The translations under genes and the position numbers were made by a program. Under the pieces are notes generated by a model. It was given only the letters and a program-made list of their open reading frames with translations. It had not been told where the DNA came from and did not search any database. 6,844 nt of DNA from Oscillospiraceae bacterium. Lineage in GTDB: Bacteria > Bacillota > Clostridia > Oscillospirales > Ruminococcaceae. Shown here piece after piece: positions 1-6,137 of the stretch. The stretch lies in the NCBI GenBank assembly GCA_031285945.1, contig JAITVF010000210.1:1-6844 (forward strand), given 5' to 3'. Positions within the stretch are counted from its first letter, which is position 1. Every line of letters begins with the position of its first letter.

Positions 1-1040
1 TCTATAAGATACATAGCGGTTCTTACATCCTGCCCTGAATACATAAGCAGGCAGTGTGCCGGCTCGCCGTCCCTCCCCGCGCGCCCCGCCTCCTGATAAT
101 AGCTCTCCAGGTCCTTAGGCATGTTGTAGTGGACTACAAACCGCACGTTGGATTTGTCTATACCCATACCGAAGGCGTTGGTCGCGACCATGATTCTTGC
201 CCGGTCATGCTGGAAATCATCCTGATTCTCCCGCCGCTCCAAGTCGGAAAGCCCCGCGTGATAGCGCCTGACGGCATAGCCCTTATCGGCGAGAAGCTCG
301 CCTATCTGATCCACTGTTTTCCTTGTGGAGCAATAGACAATACCCGATTCGCCCGCCCTGCCCGAAAGGAAATCCAAGAGCTCGGCGGGCTTATTACTAG
401 GCTGCCTGACCTCTAAGAAAAGGTTGCTTCGGTCGAAACCCGATACGAGAATGTGCGGGTTAAAAAGCCGCAGCCGGTTTACGATATCATCCCGCACGGC
501 GGCGGTGGCAGTCGCCGTAAAAGCCGAGAGAACCGGCCGCCGGGGCAAAGAATCCACAAACGCCCGAATCCCGAGATAGCTCGGCCGAAAATCCTGTCCC
601 CACTGGCTTACGCAGTGAGCCTCGTCCACCGTGACCATGGCGATATTAGCGCTCCGCGCAAAATCAAGAAAGGACTCGGCCTCCAGCCGCTCGGGCGCTA
701 TGTATATTATTCGATAACGCCCAAGCCGAGCGTTATCAAGCGCGGCCCGGCTCTGCCGCTCGGTCAGCGAGCTGTTCAGCCAGGCGGCGTTAATCCCCAT
801 CTGGGTCAGCGCGCCGACCTGATCCTTCATGAGCGATATGAGAGGGGAGACCACCAGCGAGATACCCTCCATCAGCAGGGCGGGAAGCTGATAGCAGACC
901 GATTTTCCGGCGCCGGTCGGCATTACCGCAAGGCAGTCTCTTCCCGCCAGGATCGAGTCGATCAGCTCCTCCTGCCCCTCCCGGAAGCTCGAGTAGCCGA
1001 AATACCGCTTTAGGGTATCAAGCTTACCGGCGCAATTCAT
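1..1040 (-). CDS. recQ: ATP-dependent DNA helicase RecQ, N-terminal 346 codons (3' end outside window)
   Basis: Superfamily 2 3'-to-5' DNA helicase acting in recombination and repair. I translated the minus strand from ATG 1040-1038; the frame stays open for 346 codons to the window edge. Visible motifs in order: motif 0 FREGQ (residues 19-23), Walker A PTGAGKS (41-47), DEAHC Walker B (139-143), the RecQ aromatic-rich loop QWGQDFRPSY (146-155), motif III SAFTATA (172-178), motif IV around GIVYCSTRK (233-241), motif V ATNAFGMGIDKSNVRF (286-301), and motif VI QEAGRAGRDG (316-325) with its arginine finger. The two RecA-like lobes are therefore essentially complete. The zinc-binding and winged-helix region, and any HRDC domain, lie beyond base 1, so full length and subtype cannot be judged. 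The start is not certain: a GTG three codons upstream (1049-1047) follows an in-frame TAA, and the only purine-rich site, AAAGAAAG (1053-1060), is weak and badly spaced for either start. It is divergent from lon. Confidence 0.96.
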   Translation of the reverse strand, partial: MNCAGKLDTLKRYFGYSSFREGQEELIDSILAGRDCLAVMPTGAGKSVCYQLPALLMEGISLVVSPLISLMKDQVGALTQMGINAAWLNSSLTERQSRAALDNARLGRYRIIYIAPERLEAESFLDFARSANIAMVTVDEAHCVSQWGQDFRPSYLGIRAFVDSLPRRPVLSAFTATATAAVRDDIVNRLRLFNPHILVSGFDRSNLFLEVRQPSNKPAELLDFLSGRAGESGIVYCSTRKTVDQIGELLADKGYAVRRYHAGLSDLERRENQDDFQHDRARIMVATNAFGMGIDKSNVRFVVHYNMPKDLESYYQEAGRAGRDGEPAHCLLMYSGQDVRTAMYLI

Positions 1041-1080
1041 GGCGCGCACCCGCTTTCTTTAGTTCTGCTCTTTGCTTGTT

Positions 1081-1110
1081 ATTATAGGTAGTTTTTAACG
1101 CGTTTGTCAA
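1081..1110 (-). promoter_or_regulatory. recQ promoter (consensus -35 and -10)
   Basis: Read on the minus strand, a perfect TTGACA (1110-1105) and a perfect TATAAT (1086-1081) are separated by 18 bp. An A/T-rich tract, mostly A on this strand (about 1130-1111), lies immediately upstream of the -35, where an UP element would be. Transcription would start near 1074 and give a leader of about 34 nt before ATG 1040. The spacer contains the 8-bp palindrome AACGCGTT (1097-1104), which could be an operator or chance. I see no Firmicutes-type LexA box (CGAAC-N4-GTTCG). The match is strong by sequence; activity is inferred. Confidence 0.8.
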
Positions 1111-1199
1111 TTTTTTTTAATTTTATAGGGACGCGGCGCGCAGGTTATGATCATTCTGTGTTCAAACGGTAACGGATTGCTTAAACTTGCCCTTTTCTC

Positions 1200-1228
1200 T
1201 TGCATTAACGCTCCGGCTCGGGTATAAT
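1200..1228 (+). promoter_or_regulatory. lon promoter (sigma-A type)
   Basis: TTGCAT (1200-1205) and a perfect TATAAT (1223-1228) are spaced by 17 bp, so transcription should begin near 1235 and leave a leader of about 39 nt before the lon ATG. In many Firmicutes lon is a stress gene, but I find neither a CtsR tandem heptamer (GGTCAAA type) nor a CIRCE inverted repeat (TTAGCACTC-N9-GAGTGCTAA) here. The 89 bp between this and the recQ promoter (1111-1199) contain no gene. Beyond the recQ UP-like tract, they show only an 8-bp palindrome, ATGATCAT (1147-1154), of unknown meaning. Confidence 0.8.
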
Positions 1229-1273
1229 CTGTTTTGCACGCTGTATAAGCGTTATTAAGAGGGGAGACACGTC

Positions 1274-3706
1274 ATGGCACGGACGCGATTGGAAAAAAAG
1301 ACGCTTCGGCTGCCGCTATTGGCAATGCGCGGCATGGTACTGTTCCCCAAAATGGTGCTGCACTTTGATGTTGGGCGCGACAAAAGCATTTATGCCCTCA
1401 ACGAGGCAATGAACGGCGACCGTATAATATTCCTGTCCGCTCAAAGGGATATAAGGGACGAAGACCCCGCCGTGGAGGATATCTACACAACCGGCGTGGT
1501 GGCCGAAATTAAGCAGATAATAAAGAGCCCCAATCATTTGCGGGTGCTGGTGGAGGGAATCTACAGGGCGAGAGCGCTCGAGTTTACCGAACAGGAGCCC
1601 TTCTATGAGGTAATGGCGGAGGAGTATCCCTTAAAGTCACAAAAGGGCGTCAGCGGGAATATGATCGACGCCCTGATGCGGACACTCAAGGATCTTTTTC
1701 AGGAGTATTCCATGATGGCCCCCAGAATGAGCAAGGACCTCGTCTTTCACGCCGTCGCGTCGGATGATCCTGTTTTTCTTTCCGAGTACATAGCGTCCAA
1801 CCTGCCTATCCACGTAGACGACAAGCAGATGGTTCTGGAGGAAAGCAGCGTAGCAAAGCGGCTTAGAGATCTTATACAGATACTTGAGGAAGAGAACGAA
1901 ATACTTTCCCTTGAGCAGGAGATTCACGAGAAGGTTCGCAGCCAGATTGACACCAACCAGCGTGAATATTATCTGCGCGAGCAGATGAAGGCGATTTCCA
2001 GCGAGCTGGGGGACGCAGAATCGGCCGGGGAGGAAACAAACGACTACCACAGGCGGATAGATGAGCTAAATCTTGGCGGAGAGGCTGCCGAAAAGCTCCA
2101 CAAAGAGGCCGAGCGCCTTATAAAGATGCCTTGGAATTCCCACGAGGCGGGGGTCGTACGCGCCTACCTGGATACCTGCCTTGAGCTGCCGTGGAACAAA
2201 TTCACCAAAGATAAGATAGATATCCAAAAGGCTAAGGCCCGCCTCGACAAGGACCACTACGGACTTGAAAAGGTTAAGGAACGAATCCTGGAGCAGATGG
2301 CGGTGCGCAGCCTGGTCCCCGACCTCAAGGGGCAGATAATCTGTCTCGCGGGCCCTCCGGGAGTGGGAAAAACCTCCATCGCCAAGTCGATCGCAGCCTC
2401 GATGGGCCGCAAATACGTGAGGATATCCCTCGGCGGCGTGCGGGATGAAAGCGACGTTCGCGGTCACCGCAAAACCTATATCGGCTCTATGCCGGGCAGG
2501 ATTATAAACGCAATCAAGCTGGCGGGCTCGGCTAATCCCCTCATGCTCCTCGACGAGGTCGACAAGCTGGGACACGATTTCAGGGGCGACCCTTCGGCGG
2601 CGCTCCTTGAGGTGCTCGATTCCGAGCAGAACGGAGCCTTTCGCGATCACTATATAGAAGTTCCCTTCGATCTTTCCAGGGTTCTCTTTATCGCGACCGC
2701 CAACGATCTTTCCACCGTTCCCGCGCCCCTTCTCGACCGTATGGAGGTCATACCGGTCACCAGCTATACCAGAGAGGAAAAGGCGCAGATCGCAAGGCGG
2801 TATCTCGTGCCAAAGCAGCTTAAGAAGCACGGCCTTACGGCTAAAAAATGCCAGATAACGCAAAAAGCCGTCTACGCCCTTATCGACCGCTACACCAGGG
2901 AGTCGGGGGTGCGGGGGCTCGAGCGGGAAATCGCGTCCCTTTGCCGAAAGTCGGCTAAGAGGCTTGTAGCAAAAGAATCCGATTCAGTTAAGATAAGCGA
3001 GCTGAATATAGTCGAATTTTTAGGAGCCCACAGATATAAGAAGGACATTCTCGCAGTCTCCGAGGAGCCGGGGCTGGTAAACGGGCTTGCCTGGACCAGC
3101 GTGGGCGGCGAGATGCTCCAGATCGAGGTGGCTATTCTCGAGGGCAGCGGCAAGCTCGAGCTGACAGGCTCGCTGGGCGACGTTATGAAGGAAAGCGCCC
3201 ACGCGGCCATAAGCTACATACGCACCTGCACTGAGAAGTACGGCGTTGAGAAAAACTTCTATAAAACCAGAGACATTCACATACATGTGCCGGAGGGCGC
3301 GGTGCCAAAGGACGGACCCTCGGCGGGGATCGCCATCTGCACGGCGGTGGTCTCTGCGCTGGCGGGGATTCCGGTGCGGGCCGACATAGCCATGACCGGC
3401 GAGATGAGCCTGCGGGGACGGGTTCTTGCAATAGGCGGCCTGAGGGAGAAGACCATGGCGGCCTACCGCAACCGCATAACCACCGTTATAATCCCCGAGG
3501 AAAACCTTCCGGATCTCGAGGAGCTTGATTCGGTTGTCAAAGAATCGATCCGCTTCGTTCCGGCGTCCAACATAAAAACGGTGCTGGATACGGCGCTGAC
3601 TCGCAAGTTCCGGCCCTTGCCCATTCTTACGGAGGAGCCGGCGCAGGCTCCTCCCCTTGAGTATAAAGAGGAAGCGGAGCCCCAGGAGCTCGCCATACGA
3701 AGCTGA
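1274..3706 (+). CDS. lon: ATP-dependent serine protease Lon (LonA type)
   Basis: Cytoplasmic hexameric AAA+ protease that degrades damaged and regulatory proteins. The product is 810 residues, a typical LonA size. Visible parts: N-terminal substrate-binding LAN domain (about 11-205, opening with [12 protein letters not shown]), a helical and coiled-coil segment (about 206-345), and the AAA+ module with Walker A GPPGVGKT (360-367), Walker B LMLLDEVD (423-430), sensor-1 N477, arginine finger R489 in LLDRME, and sensor-2 R547 in GVRGLE. The protease domain (about 600-780) has the catalytic serine in PKDGPSAG (S683) and the dyad lysine K726 in LREK, 43 residues apart as in E. coli Lon. The last 30 residues form a Pro/Glu-rich tail. 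The start ATG is set by GAGGGGAG (1259-1266) with 7-nt spacing. It has its own promoter and probably co-transcribes engB and lysA. All key residues are present, so it should be active. Confidence 0.98.
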   Translation: MARTRLEKKTLRLPLLAMRGMVLFPKMVLHFDVGRDKSIYALNEAMNGDRIIFLSAQRDIRDEDPAVEDIYTTGVVAEIKQIIKSPNHLRVLVEGIYRARALEFTEQEPFYEVMAEEYPLKSQKGVSGNMIDALMRTLKDLFQEYSMMAPRMSKDLVFHAVASDDPVFLSEYIASNLPIHVDDKQMVLEESSVAKRLRDLIQILEEENEILSLEQEIHEKVRSQIDTNQREYYLREQMKAISSELGDAESAGEETNDYHRRIDELNLGGEAAEKLHKEAERLIKMPWNSHEAGVVRAYLDTCLELPWNKFTKDKIDIQKAKARLDKDHYGLEKVKERILEQMAVRSLVPDLKGQIICLAGPPGVGKTSIAKSIAASMGRKYVRISLGGVRDESDVRGHRKTYIGSMPGRIINAIKLAGSANPLMLLDEVDKLGHDFRGDPSAALLEVLDSEQNGAFRDHYIEVPFDLSRVLFIATANDLSTVPAPLLDRMEVIPVTSYTREEKAQIARRYLVPKQLKKHGLTAKKCQITQKAVYALIDRYTRESGVRGLEREIASLCRKSAKRLVAKESDSVKISELNIVEFLGAHRYKKDILAVSEEPGLVNGLAWTSVGGEMLQIEVAILEGSGKLELTGSLGDVMKESAHAAISYIRTCTEKYGVEKNFYKTRDIHIHVPEGAVPKDGPSAGIAICTAVVSALAGIPVRADIAMTGEMSLRGRVLAIGGLREKTMAAYRNRITTVIIPEENLPDLEELDSVVKESIRFVPASNIKTVLDTALTRKFRPLPILTEEPAQAPPLEYKEEAEPQELAIRS

Positions 3707-3716
3707 TACGAATTTT

Positions 3717-3746
3717 TTGAGTATTTAGCCCTACAAGCAGTATAGC
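3717..3746 (+). promoter_or_regulatory. weak candidate promoter in the lon-engB gap
   Basis: TTGAGT (3717-3722) and TATAGC (3741-3746), 18 bp apart, each match four of six consensus bases. It could give engB and lysA some expression independent of lon. The match is poor compared with the other three promoters in the window, and read-through from lon explains the layout equally well. Confidence 0.25.
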
Positions 3747-3757
3747 GGTTTGCGTTC

Positions 3758-3782
3758 CGGAGGGCCGTCATGCGGTCCTCCG
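3758..3782 (+). promoter_or_regulatory. stem-loop in the engB leader enclosing an alternative SD and start codon
   Basis: The left arm CGGAGGGCCG (3758-3767) pairs with the right arm CGGTCCTCCG (3773-3782) over ten positions with one G-U pair. The five-base loop TCATG contains ATG 3770-3772, which is in frame with engB. The left arm also contains GGAGGG (3759-3764), a good Shine-Dalgarno for that ATG, so the hairpin would hide this first start. No T-run follows (the next bases are ATTTCGCG), so it does not look like an intrinsic terminator. The right arm can pair instead with the second, downstream Shine-Dalgarno. The pairing is seen directly; a regulatory role is inference. Confidence 0.5.
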
Positions 3783-3793
3783 ATTTCGCGGGG

Positions 3794-3808
3794 GGGAGGA
3801 AAACGATG
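3794..3808 (+). promoter_or_regulatory. engB ribosome binding site and preferred start
   Basis: GGGAGG (3794-3799) ends a seven-G run and lies 6 nt before ATG 3806-3808. This start places the EngB P-loop glycine at residue 30, which is where it sits in B. subtilis YsxC as I recall that sequence. It is therefore preferred over the in-frame ATG at 3770, which would add 12 residues. Confidence 0.8.
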
Positions 3809-4396
3809 AATATCAACAATGTAAAATTTGAGACGTCCTTTGGCCTGGCGGCGCAGCTCCCGCCCTCCGACCTGCCCGAGATCGCCTTTTGCGGCCGCTC
3901 CAACGTGGGCAAAAGCTCAATGATCAATAAAGTATTTAACCGTAAGAGTCTCGCAAGGGTAAGCGGGGTGCCGGGTAAAACCGCGACCGTTAACTTTTTT
4001 TTGCTGGAAAATATACGCTTCATCGATCTTCCGGGCTACGGATACGCTAAAGTATCCAAGTCCGAAAAGGCGCGGTGGGGCAAGCTGATGGACGAGTTTT
4101 TCAGCTCGGGCAGGGCTCTTGAGCTGGTGTTCCTGCTGTTGGATATCCGCCACCCGCCCTCGGCCGACGATCAGATCATGATTAACTTCCTGCGGGAGTC
4201 GGGCTATCCCTTCTCGGTAATCCTCACAAAGGCCGACAAGCTGAGCAAAGAGCGGCAAAGGCTTAGGCTCGAAGGCTTCAGAGAAGAGATTGAAAACTCG
4301 CAAAGCCTTACAATGACGCCTTTTTCCGCCAAAACCGGCCAGGGGGTAGATGAGATTTACGCCATGATGCGCGCTATAGCTGAGGAGGACCGCTGA
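3806..4396 (+). CDS. engB: ribosome biogenesis GTP-binding protein EngB/YsxC/YihA
   Basis: TRAFAC-class GTPase of the EngB family, essential in B. subtilis and needed for late assembly of the 50S ribosomal subunit. The product is 196 residues from ATG 3806, matching the usual 190-210. Visible motifs: G1 GRSNVGKS (30-37), the G2 region around PGKTATVNF (56-64), G3 DLPGYGYA (74-81), G4 TKAD (141-144) and G5 SAK (174-176). The DLPGYGYA and GRSNVGKSS signatures separate EngB from Era and Der. It lies 99 nt after lon, the same order as lonA-ysxC in Bacillus, and its TGA stop overlaps the lysA ATG by one base. The leader has an additional in-frame ATG at 3770 with its own Shine-Dalgarno, which would give a 208-residue form. 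That start is within a stable hairpin and is probably the minor one, if used. Confidence 0.97.
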   Translation: MNINNVKFETSFGLAAQLPPSDLPEIAFCGRSNVGKSSMINKVFNRKSLARVSGVPGKTATVNFFLLENIRFIDLPGYGYAKVSKSEKARWGKLMDEFFSSGRALELVFLLLDIRHPPSADDQIMINFLRESGYPFSVILTKADKLSKERQRLRLEGFREEIENSQSLTMTPFSAKTGQGVDEIYAMMRAIAEEDR

Positions 4397-4398
4397 TG
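4382..4398 (+). promoter_or_regulatory. lysA ribosome binding site inside the engB 3' end
   Basis: GAGGAGG (4382-4388) lies 7 nt before ATG 4396-4398. The site is within the last codons of engB, and the start codon shares its A with the engB TGA (TGATG). This arrangement favours re-initiation by ribosomes finishing engB, so the two proteins are probably translationally coupled. Confidence 0.8.
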
Positions 4399-5694
4399 TT
4401 TGTATCCGACTGTCTGGGAGTAAACGGCGCGGGACGCCTTACCATAGGCGGCCTCGACGCAGTAGAGCTTGGCTCGCGGTACGCAACCCCTTTATATGTC
4501 ATGGATGAAGACGAAATTCGCGCCAACTGCCGCGCCTTTTTACGGGGGATGAAAATTCACAGGGAAGGCAGGGGCGCGGTCGCATACGCGTCCAAGGCCT
4601 TTTGCTGTAAGCGGATGTGCCGCATTGCGGCGGAGGAAGGGCTCTGGCTCGACGTTGCGTCGGGCGGGGAGCTGCACACTGCTCTTGAGGCGGGCTTTCC
4701 ATCCGGGCGGATAATCTTTCATGGCAACAACAAGACCGCCGCCGACCTGACCCTCGCGCTTGAGGCGGAGGTGGGGCGAATAGTCGTAGACAATATCTTC
4801 GAGCTGGGCCTTCTTGACCATCTGGCAAAGGCGGCGGGGAAGACCGCCTGCATTCAGCTCAGGATAAAACCGGGAGTGGAAGCCCATACCCACGAATATA
4901 TAAGAACCGGCGGCGTCGATTCCAAATTCGGCTTTTCACTGGAATCGGGGGAGGCCATGAAGGCGGTCGTAAAGGCGCTCGGACGCCAAAGCCTCTGCCT
5001 TAAGGGACTCCACTGCCATATCGGCTCCCAGATTTTCGGCACCGAGGCGTTTAGGGCGGCCGCGTCGGTTATGACGGAGCTTTTTGCCCGCGTCAAAAGA
5101 GAAACGGGATACGCGATTCCCGAGCTCAACCTCGGCGGCGGATTCGGAATACGCTACCTGCCAGAACAGGAGCCCGCCGGGTACGAAAGCTGCATAGAGG
5201 CTATATCCCGCGCTATTGCTGAAAGCTGCCGGGCGCTTAATATTTCCGAGCCGTTTCTCATGGTCGAGCCGGGACGGTCAATAGTGGGGCCGGCGGGAAT
5301 TACCCTTTACACCATAGGCGCGGTTAAGGAGATCCCCGGTGTGCGCACCTACCTGACGGTGGACGGAGGCATGGCCGACAACCCCCGTTACGCCCTTTAC
5401 AAAAGCGAGTATCATATGCTTCTGGCAGCCCGCGCCTTAGCGCCACCTACAGGCGCGTACACGGTGGCGGGGCGATGCTGCGAGAGTGGGGATCTGCTTG
5501 GGGTAAACATAGCCCTGCCTAGGCCGGCGGTGGGGGAAATGCTGGCCGTGCTCGCGACAGGAGCCTACAACTACTCTATGGCCTCCAACTATAACCGGCT
5601 GCCAAGGCCCGCGGTGGTGATGGTCGGCGGAGGCGGGTCCTACCTTGCGGTGCGGCGGGAAAGCTTTGAGGACGTCGCCAGATTCGACGTGTAA
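4396..5694 (+). CDS. lysA: diaminopimelate decarboxylase
   Basis: PLP enzyme (fold III, alanine-racemase-like barrel) that decarboxylates meso-2,6-diaminopimelate to L-lysine and CO2, the last step of lysine synthesis. The product is 432 residues, within the family's normal size. Visible: the Schiff-base lysine K67 in YASKAF, HCHIGSQ (206-212), the phosphate-binding glycine loop LNLGGGFGI (245-253), EPGRSIV (291-297), DGGMADNPR (323-331), and the active-site cysteine C362 in CCESGD contributed across the dimer. Y391 in GAYNYSMAS lies at the usual PLP-contacting position. The substrate-specificity segment EYIRTGGVDSKFG (167-179) supports diaminopimelate over ornithine or arginine. A minor oddity is GRCCESGD where GPxCESGD is usual. 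It overlaps engB by one base and has no separate lysine riboswitch. No good intrinsic terminator follows. Confidence 0.96.
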   Translation: MFVSDCLGVNGAGRLTIGGLDAVELGSRYATPLYVMDEDEIRANCRAFLRGMKIHREGRGAVAYASKAFCCKRMCRIAAEEGLWLDVASGGELHTALEAGFPSGRIIFHGNNKTAADLTLALEAEVGRIVVDNIFELGLLDHLAKAAGKTACIQLRIKPGVEAHTHEYIRTGGVDSKFGFSLESGEAMKAVVKALGRQSLCLKGLHCHIGSQIFGTEAFRAAASVMTELFARVKRETGYAIPELNLGGGFGIRYLPEQEPAGYESCIEAISRAIAESCRALNISEPFLMVEPGRSIVGPAGITLYTIGAVKEIPGVRTYLTVDGGMADNPRYALYKSEYHMLLAARALAPPTGAYTVAGRCCESGDLLGVNIALPRPAVGEMLAVLATGAYNYSMASNYNRLPRPAVVMVGGGGSYLAVRRESFEDVARFDV

Positions 5695-5761
5695 GCATAG
5701 TATAGCGATTAACTTGAAAAGACAGGTTAGAACAGTTTAAGCCCCCTGCGCGCTTTAACGC

Positions 5762-5790
5762 TTTACACTGCGAATGCCTTATGCTACAAT
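5762..5790 (+). promoter_or_regulatory. promoter of the yerC-methyltransferase unit
   Basis: TTTACA (5762-5767) and TACAAT (5785-5790) are spaced by 17 bp, each matching five of six consensus bases. A TG one base upstream of the -10 (TGCTACAAT, 5782-5790) makes it an extended -10. Transcription should start near 5797, leaving a leader of about 53 nt before the GTG start. The -35 lies over an imperfect tandem repeat of CGCTTTA(A/C) (5751-5766). Confidence 0.75.
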
Positions 5791-5806
5791 ATTCACAAGA
5801 GGTCTG

Positions 5807-5826
5807 ATATACAGGTACCGACATAT
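5807..5826 (+). promoter_or_regulatory. symmetric dyad in the yerC leader, candidate operator
   Basis: The sequence has the form ATAT-N3-GGTACC-N3-ATAT, centred between 5816 and 5817, about 10 to 30 nt after the predicted transcription start and just before the Shine-Dalgarno. Fourteen of the 20 positions are symmetric. TrpR-family proteins bind DNA as dimers, so this could be an autoregulatory operator for the downstream gene. It does not contain the CTAG core of the E. coli TrpR operator. The role is inference. Confidence 0.35.
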
Positions 5827-5849
5827 TTGTTGAAAGGGAGGCAGCTTTC

Positions 5850-6137
5850 GTGGAGCAGGATCTCAACAGGGACAGTTTGGACTATCTGTATGAGTCTATT
5901 CTTACACTTAAGACTCCCGGCGAATGCGCCGCTTTTTTATCCGACCTGTGTACGGTTCAGGAGCTCAAGGCGATCTCGCAGCGTATGCAGGTGGCAAAGA
6001 TGCTCTCGGACAGGGTTATTTACGATGAGATACGCGCGCAGACGGGAGCCTCTACCGCGACCATCAGCCGGGTGAACCGCTGCCTGCTATATGGCAGCAA
6101 CGGCTACAAGACGGTGCTTGAAAGGCTGGAAGGTTGA
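5850..6137 (+). CDS. yerC: TrpR-like transcriptional regulator, YerC/YecD family
   Basis: Small DNA-binding protein (95 residues) related to the tryptophan repressor fold and common in Firmicutes; its ligand and targets are poorly known. Helices from about residue 8 to 55 (containing LKTPGECAAFLSDLCTV and LKAISQRMQVAKML) should form the dimer core. A helix-turn-helix follows at about 56-80, with recognition-helix signature GASTATISRVNR (66-77), very close to the family consensus. The TrpR tryptophan-binding function cannot be assumed. The GTG start follows AAAGGGAG (5834-5841) with 8-nt spacing; no better start lies upstream. The gene has its own promoter, and its stop codon overlaps the start of the methyltransferase gene, which suggests co-translation. 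The family call is confident; the biological role is unknown. Confidence 0.93.
   Translation: MEQDLNRDSLDYLYESILTLKTPGECAAFLSDLCTVQELKAISQRMQVAKMLSDRVIYDEIRAQTGASTATISRVNRCLLYGSNGYKTVLERLEG
6121..6136 (+). promoter_or_regulatory. ribosome binding site and TTG start of the methyltransferase gene
   Basis: AAAGG (6121-6125) lies 8 nt before TTG 6134-6136; a GGAAGG (6128-6133) abuts the start too closely to serve. TTG shares TTGA with the yerC TGA stop, a four-base overlap typical of coupled genes. The TTG is chosen because the residues after it, YGAFARYYDEL, match the conserved opening of this methyltransferase group. The next in-frame candidate, GTG 6185, would remove that segment. Confidence 0.7.

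Noticed and set aside
453..1013. Open frame of 186 codons on the plus strand
   Set aside because: It lies wholly antisense to recQ, whose minus-strand frame shows every helicase motif. The plus-strand product is rich in Pro, Arg and Gly without recognisable motifs, as expected for a shadow frame; the same holds for 54-416.
1147..1154. Palindrome ATGATCAT between the recQ and lon promoters
   Set aside because: Eight symmetric bases with no extended arms are too short to call an operator without comparison to relatives.
1156..1190. GTTCAAAC and CTTAAAC segments as a CtsR-type tandem site for lon
   Set aside because: The heptamers do not match GGTCAAA and their spacing is wrong for the tandem operator.
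2066..2863. Open frame of 265 codons on the minus strand within lon
   Set aside because: It is antisense to the intact AAA+ domain of lon, with no ribosome site or family resemblance. Long antisense frames are common opposite codon-biased genes.
3739..5710. Near-identical 12-mers AGTATAGCG(G/A)TT after both lon (3739-3750) and lysA (5699-5710)
   Set aside because: An 11-of-12 match between two places in a window of this size is expected by chance, and there is no third intergenic copy, so I do not call it a repeat family.
5710..5729. Small stem-loop after lysA as a possible terminator
   Set aside because: TAACTTG and CAGGTTA can pair over seven positions including one G-U, but the stem is AT-rich and no T-run follows, so it does not qualify as an intrinsic terminator.
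5827..6075. Open frame of 82 codons overlapping yerC in another plus-strand frame
   Set aside because: It would start at an internal TTG or ATG-like codon inside the yerC leader and run out of frame through the clearly conserved YerC coding sequence; the product is Arg/Ser-rich and unrecognisable.
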